The notes under the pieces: model-generated
What the model saw: only the letters and a program-made list of their open reading frames with translations
What the model was told of the DNA's origin: nothing
Databases searched by the model: none
NCBI RefSeq assembly: GCF_002161285.1
Contig: NZ_NFHH01000002.1
Span: 124,001 to 188,000, forward strand
Source of the DNA: Blautia sp. An81
Lineage (GTDB): Bacteria > Bacillota > Clostridia > Lachnospirales > Lachnospiraceae
Direction of reading: 5' to 3'
DNA: 64,000 nt
Translations under genes and position numbers: made by a program
In this document: one piece after another, positions 61,609-64,000 of the stretch
How positions within the stretch are numbered: the stretch's first letter is position 1
Layout: every line of letters begins with the position of its first letter

Positions 61609-62823
61609 ATGTATGATATGACCGGGTTTGATTATGACATCACCGATGTCGCCAACCTTTTGCGGCTGCATAAGCGCCGTGGGAATTATTATGACTGCCC
61701 GTTCTGTGGCGATACCAAAGGGCGGCTGAATATCAATCCGGCAAAAAACGTCTTTCGCTGTAACCGCTGTGACAAATCCGGCGGGATGCTGCAGCTTTAT
61801 GCGGACTTGCATAACCTGACCTACCGGGAAGCAAATGAGGAAATCCGGGAGGCTCTGAATAAGGGGGAATACCGCCAGGTGCGTCAGGCAAAGGCACAGG
61901 AAGAGAAGGAAGAACCTGTGCAGTCAAAGCTGGCTCCGCTGGATGTCCGGCATCACACCTATTCGGAAATGCTCAATATATTTCCGATATATGGAGTACA
62001 TAGGGATAACCTGTTTTCCCGTGGTCTTACAATGGAACAGATTAAGGAGCGGAAGTACCGGAGTATGCCCCTCTATGGCATCCATTTGATTATAGAAGAA
62101 CTGCTGAAGAAAGGGTGCCAGCTGGAAGGTGTACCAGGCTTCTATCGGGATGAAAACGGACAGTGGACAATGAATGTCAAAGCAAAAAACTCTGGTTTCC
62201 TGGTTCCTGTGGAGTCCATGGATGGAAAAATCCAGGCGTGTCAGATTCGTCTGGACCATCCAAGGGATAACAACAAATATCTCTGGTTTTCCAGTGCGGG
62301 CTATCCAAACGGAGTTTCCTCTGGAAGCCCGGTTCATGTGATCGGAGATATGGATGCGGAAAACGTCTATCTGACAGAGGGCGGACTGAAAGGCTCGATT
62401 GCTCATTATCTGTCCGGGCATACATTTATCTGCCTGGCAGGTGTGAATATGTACCGGAGCCTGCGCCCGGTGTTGGAGGAATTTCAGCAGAGAAAGATGA
62501 AAATTCTCTTTGAGGCGTTTGATATGGACAAGAAACTGAAAACAGACTGTGATAAGCATTATCATAAATGCTCGGTCTGCAGTGAAAAGGGAACGCCGGA
62601 AAACTGCCCGTACAAGGTGGAAAAGCGCCGGATCATCCAGAACGCCTGTGGAAAAGTCTATGGGATCTGCCAGGAGCTGTCCCTGCCGGTCAGCCGTATG
62701 GTCTGGGACCAGGATGCAGATGGTAACTGGAATGGAAAACTCAAAGGTATAGATGATTATTATTACGCAAAGCGGGCTGCACAGACAGCCCCTTTGCAGA
62801 AACAGAAGGGAGTGGACATATGA
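61609..62823 (+). CDS. CHC2 zinc-finger primase-like protein
   Basis: 404 residues. ATG 61609 follows AAAGGAGGTCGG. N-terminal zinc finger YDCPFCGDTKGRLNINPAKN then VFRCNRCDKSGGMLQLYADL as in DnaG (CHC2). The middle (MDGKIQACQIRLDHPRDNNK) and VYLTEGGLKGSIAHYLSGHT with ILFEAFDMDKKLK resemble a TOPRIM-like E...DxD arrangement. It may prime replication of the excised element. It overlaps srtB by 4 bp. Confidence 0.85.
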   Translation: MYDMTGFDYDITDVANLLRLHKRRGNYYDCPFCGDTKGRLNINPAKNVFRCNRCDKSGGMLQLYADLHNLTYREANEEIREALNKGEYRQVRQAKAQEEKEEPVQSKLAPLDVRHHTYSEMLNIFPIYGVHRDNLFSRGLTMEQIKERKYRSMPLYGIHLIIEELLKKGCQLEGVPGFYRDENGQWTMNVKAKNSGFLVPVESMDGKIQACQIRLDHPRDNNKYLWFSSAGYPNGVSSGSPVHVIGDMDAENVYLTEGGLKGSIAHYLSGHTFICLAGVNMYRSLRPVLEEFQQRKMKILFEAFDMDKKLKTDCDKHYHKCSVCSEKGTPENCPYKVEKRRIIQNACGKVYGICQELSLPVSRMVWDQDADGNWNGKLKGIDDYYYAKRAAQTAPLQKQKGVDI

Positions 62824-63593
62824 AAAAGGGAGAAAAGCTGCTGTTTCTGGCAGGGATCCTGCTTGCCATCGGCGCGCTTGCTTTTTCAGCATGGAAACTA
62901 AGAGGAATCTATGGAGAATACCAGGAAGGCGAGGATACCTACGAAGAGCTTGCTTCATTTGTGGAGGAGCCGGAGGATAAGCCGGAACCAGACGGGGGCG
63001 AACCAGATGCAGAACCGGACGGATATTTGAAGATTGACTTTGAAGGACTGCAGGCTGTGAACCCGGACGTGATCGCCTGGATTGATATTCCCGGCCTATC
63101 CATCAGTTATCCGGTGGTACAGGGAACCGATAATGCTTATTATCTGCATCATCTGTTTACCGGGGAGTACAACAGCAGCGGCAGTATCTTTGCGGACTGG
63201 CATAACCAGCCGGATTTTGCGGATCCGAACACCATTGTATACGGCCACAATATGAAAAACGGCAGTATGTTTGGAACCCTCTCCCATTATCAGGATCAGG
63301 CTCTGTGGGAAACATCTCCTTACTTTTACCTGTATGTGCCGGGAAAGGTGCTGAAATATCAGATCTTCTCCTGTTATGCCGGGTATGTGGGGAGCGAGGC
63401 TTACACCTATGCGTTTCCGGAAGAGACAGACTTTCTGGATTTTCTGAGGAAGATCCGTTCCTATGCGGGATATGATACCGGTGTGGAAGTCGGGGAAACA
63501 GACCGGGTGGTGACACTATCCACCTGCGTCAGCTCCAGACGGGATTATCGGTATATTGTCCATGGGAAACTGGTAGAGGAAATAGAAAATTGA
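62820..63593 (+). CDS. srtB: Class B sortase
   Basis: 257 residues. N-terminal signal anchor LLFLAGILLAIGALAFSAW, acidic linker (EEPEDKPEPDGGEPDAEPDG), then the sortase fold: LSISYPVVQGTDNAYYLHHL, NTIVYGHNMKNGSMFGTL (catalytic His), VVTLSTCVSSRRDYRYIVHG (Cys and Arg). It anchors substrate proteins at the outer surface. No sorting-signal substrate is in the window; in ICEs SrtB genes accompany surface or conjugation proteins. Confidence 0.93.
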   Translation: MKKGEKLLFLAGILLAIGALAFSAWKLRGIYGEYQEGEDTYEELASFVEEPEDKPEPDGGEPDAEPDGYLKIDFEGLQAVNPDVIAWIDIPGLSISYPVVQGTDNAYYLHHLFTGEYNSSGSIFADWHNQPDFADPNTIVYGHNMKNGSMFGTLSHYQDQALWETSPYFYLYVPGKVLKYQIFSCYAGYVGSEAYTYAFPEETDFLDFLRKIRSYAGYDTGVEVGETDRVVTLSTCVSSRRDYRYIVHGKLVEEIEN

Positions 63594-63673
63594 AGCAAAG
63601 AAACGTAACCGAAGGCTGCGCCGGTATGGGAAAGGAACACACCATGCCGGTCATTTTTATGGAGGAAAAGATC

Positions 63674-64000
63674 ATGTTGGAAGCTGAATATGAGAAAGAA
63701 CGGGAGAAAATTGAAGGGAAAGAAGATGACAGGCTTAAGAATGAGCGGATACAAACACTCCAGATAATCTTTCAGCGAGCCTGGCGTTATCAGGAGCAGG
63801 GGATGCTGGAGGAGCTCGTCTTGGGCTTTGTCCGGAAAAAGACAAGGATGATTGAGAAAGCTAAAACAAAAGGCGAACTGCAGGAAATCAGCAAACCGCC
63901 AAATCCGGTTTCTAACGGCAATGGCTTTACAGCCGGAAAGTATGATACGGAGGAAGAAGAATTGCTGGTCTGGAGCCTTACTTCTTTAAAAGAAGTACCA
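63674..64000 (+). CDS. Unknown coiled-coil protein, 3' end outside window
   Basis: 109 codons open to the window edge from ATG 63674, 8 bp after GGAGG at 63661; alternative in-frame starts are at 63644 and 63659. MLEAEYEKEREKIEGKEDDR and RIQTLQIIFQRAWRYQEQGM are charged helices; PPNPVSNGNGFTAGKYDTEE forms a linker. No family recognised. Confidence 0.55.
   Translation, partial: MLEAEYEKEREKIEGKEDDRLKNERIQTLQIIFQRAWRYQEQGMLEELVLGFVRKKTRMIEKAKTKGELQEISKPPNPVSNGNGFTAGKYDTEEEELLVWSLTSLKEVP

Larger units (their letters stand above)
52701..64000 (+). mobile_element. Second integrative element (continues beyond the window)
   Basis: Starts with a leftward tyrosine integrase, DUF3173 protein and XRE repressor. 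A structured leader and a rightward operon for DNA processing and replication follow, then sortase B. The integrase lies against the right end of the guaA element, so the two elements are in tandem. No right end is in view. Confidence 0.7.

Overview
The window reads as chromosome of a low-to-mid GC, spore-forming Firmicute, most likely a Lachnospiraceae gut anaerobe. The evidence is Gram-positive ribosome binding sites before almost every gene, sigma-A promoters of the TTGnnn-17-TATAAT type, spoIIID, a BMP-type nucleoside ABC transporter, a class B sortase and integrative elements of the kind common in that family. No rRNA, tRNA or CRISPR array was recognised.

Layout. (1) 1-7.2 kb: an AI-2E family permease (cut at the window edge), tatD, and an alpha-glucan cluster: a GH13 glucosidase, a TetR regulator with an operator inside its own promoter, a second GH13 enzyme and the branching enzyme glgB. 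(2) 7.2-9.5 kb: a winged-helix/nucleoside-deoxyribosyltransferase-like gene pair, followed by broken remains of defence-type genes (an AAA/PD-(D/E)XK protein, a GntR regulator, an internally deleted DUF4143 ATPase). (3) 9.5-11.8 kb: a SWIM zinc-finger protein and a YkgJ cysteine-cluster protein. (4) 11.8-24.5 kb: the sporulation regulator gene spoIIID is split. Its first 38 codons lie at 11825-11938 and its last 46 at 24399-24539. The 12,460 bp between two ACATA copies form an intervening element that ends in its own large serine recombinase. Precise recombination at ACATA would rebuild an 84-residue SpoIIID. The element carries IS66, IS256 and IS3 debris, an unknown helical protein plus a GIY-YIG nuclease, a broken YhcG nuclease, and a FadR-type regulator with a malate/lactate dehydrogenase and a malic enzyme. 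(5) 24.7-36.6 kb: one long nucleoside uptake and salvage operon (udp, cdd, deoB, BMP lipoprotein, ABC ATPase, two permeases, guanine deaminase, Crp/Fnr regulator, pnp, add, deoC). (6) 36.6-42.6 kb: YgjV-like membrane protein, SLC13-like permease, MATE exporter, pentapeptide-repeat protein, guaA.

(7) 42.6-52.7 kb: a mobilizable element that appears integrated at the 3' end of guaA. It has a CI-like repressor with four operators, excisionase, tyrosine integrase, RHH and RepA-like proteins, an oriT-like region and a relaxase gene. The relaxase is split by a 4.9-kb insert holding a TetR regulator, a 1048-residue YhgE/Pip protein and a broken XerC-like recombinase; 47-bp direct repeats flank the insert. 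(8) 52.7 kb to the end: a second integrative element with leftward integrase, DUF3173 protein and repressor. It continues with a structured leader RNA and a rightward DNA-processing operon (YqaJ exonuclease, RecD2-like helicase, annealing-like protein, CHC2 primase-like protein), then sortase B, and runs off the window.

The strongest candidate for an undescribed system is the spoIIID intervening element, comparable in logic to the sigK skin element. It is inferred entirely from the sequence. The unknown-protein/GIY-YIG pair and the leader RNA at 55.3-55.6 kb are secondary candidates.
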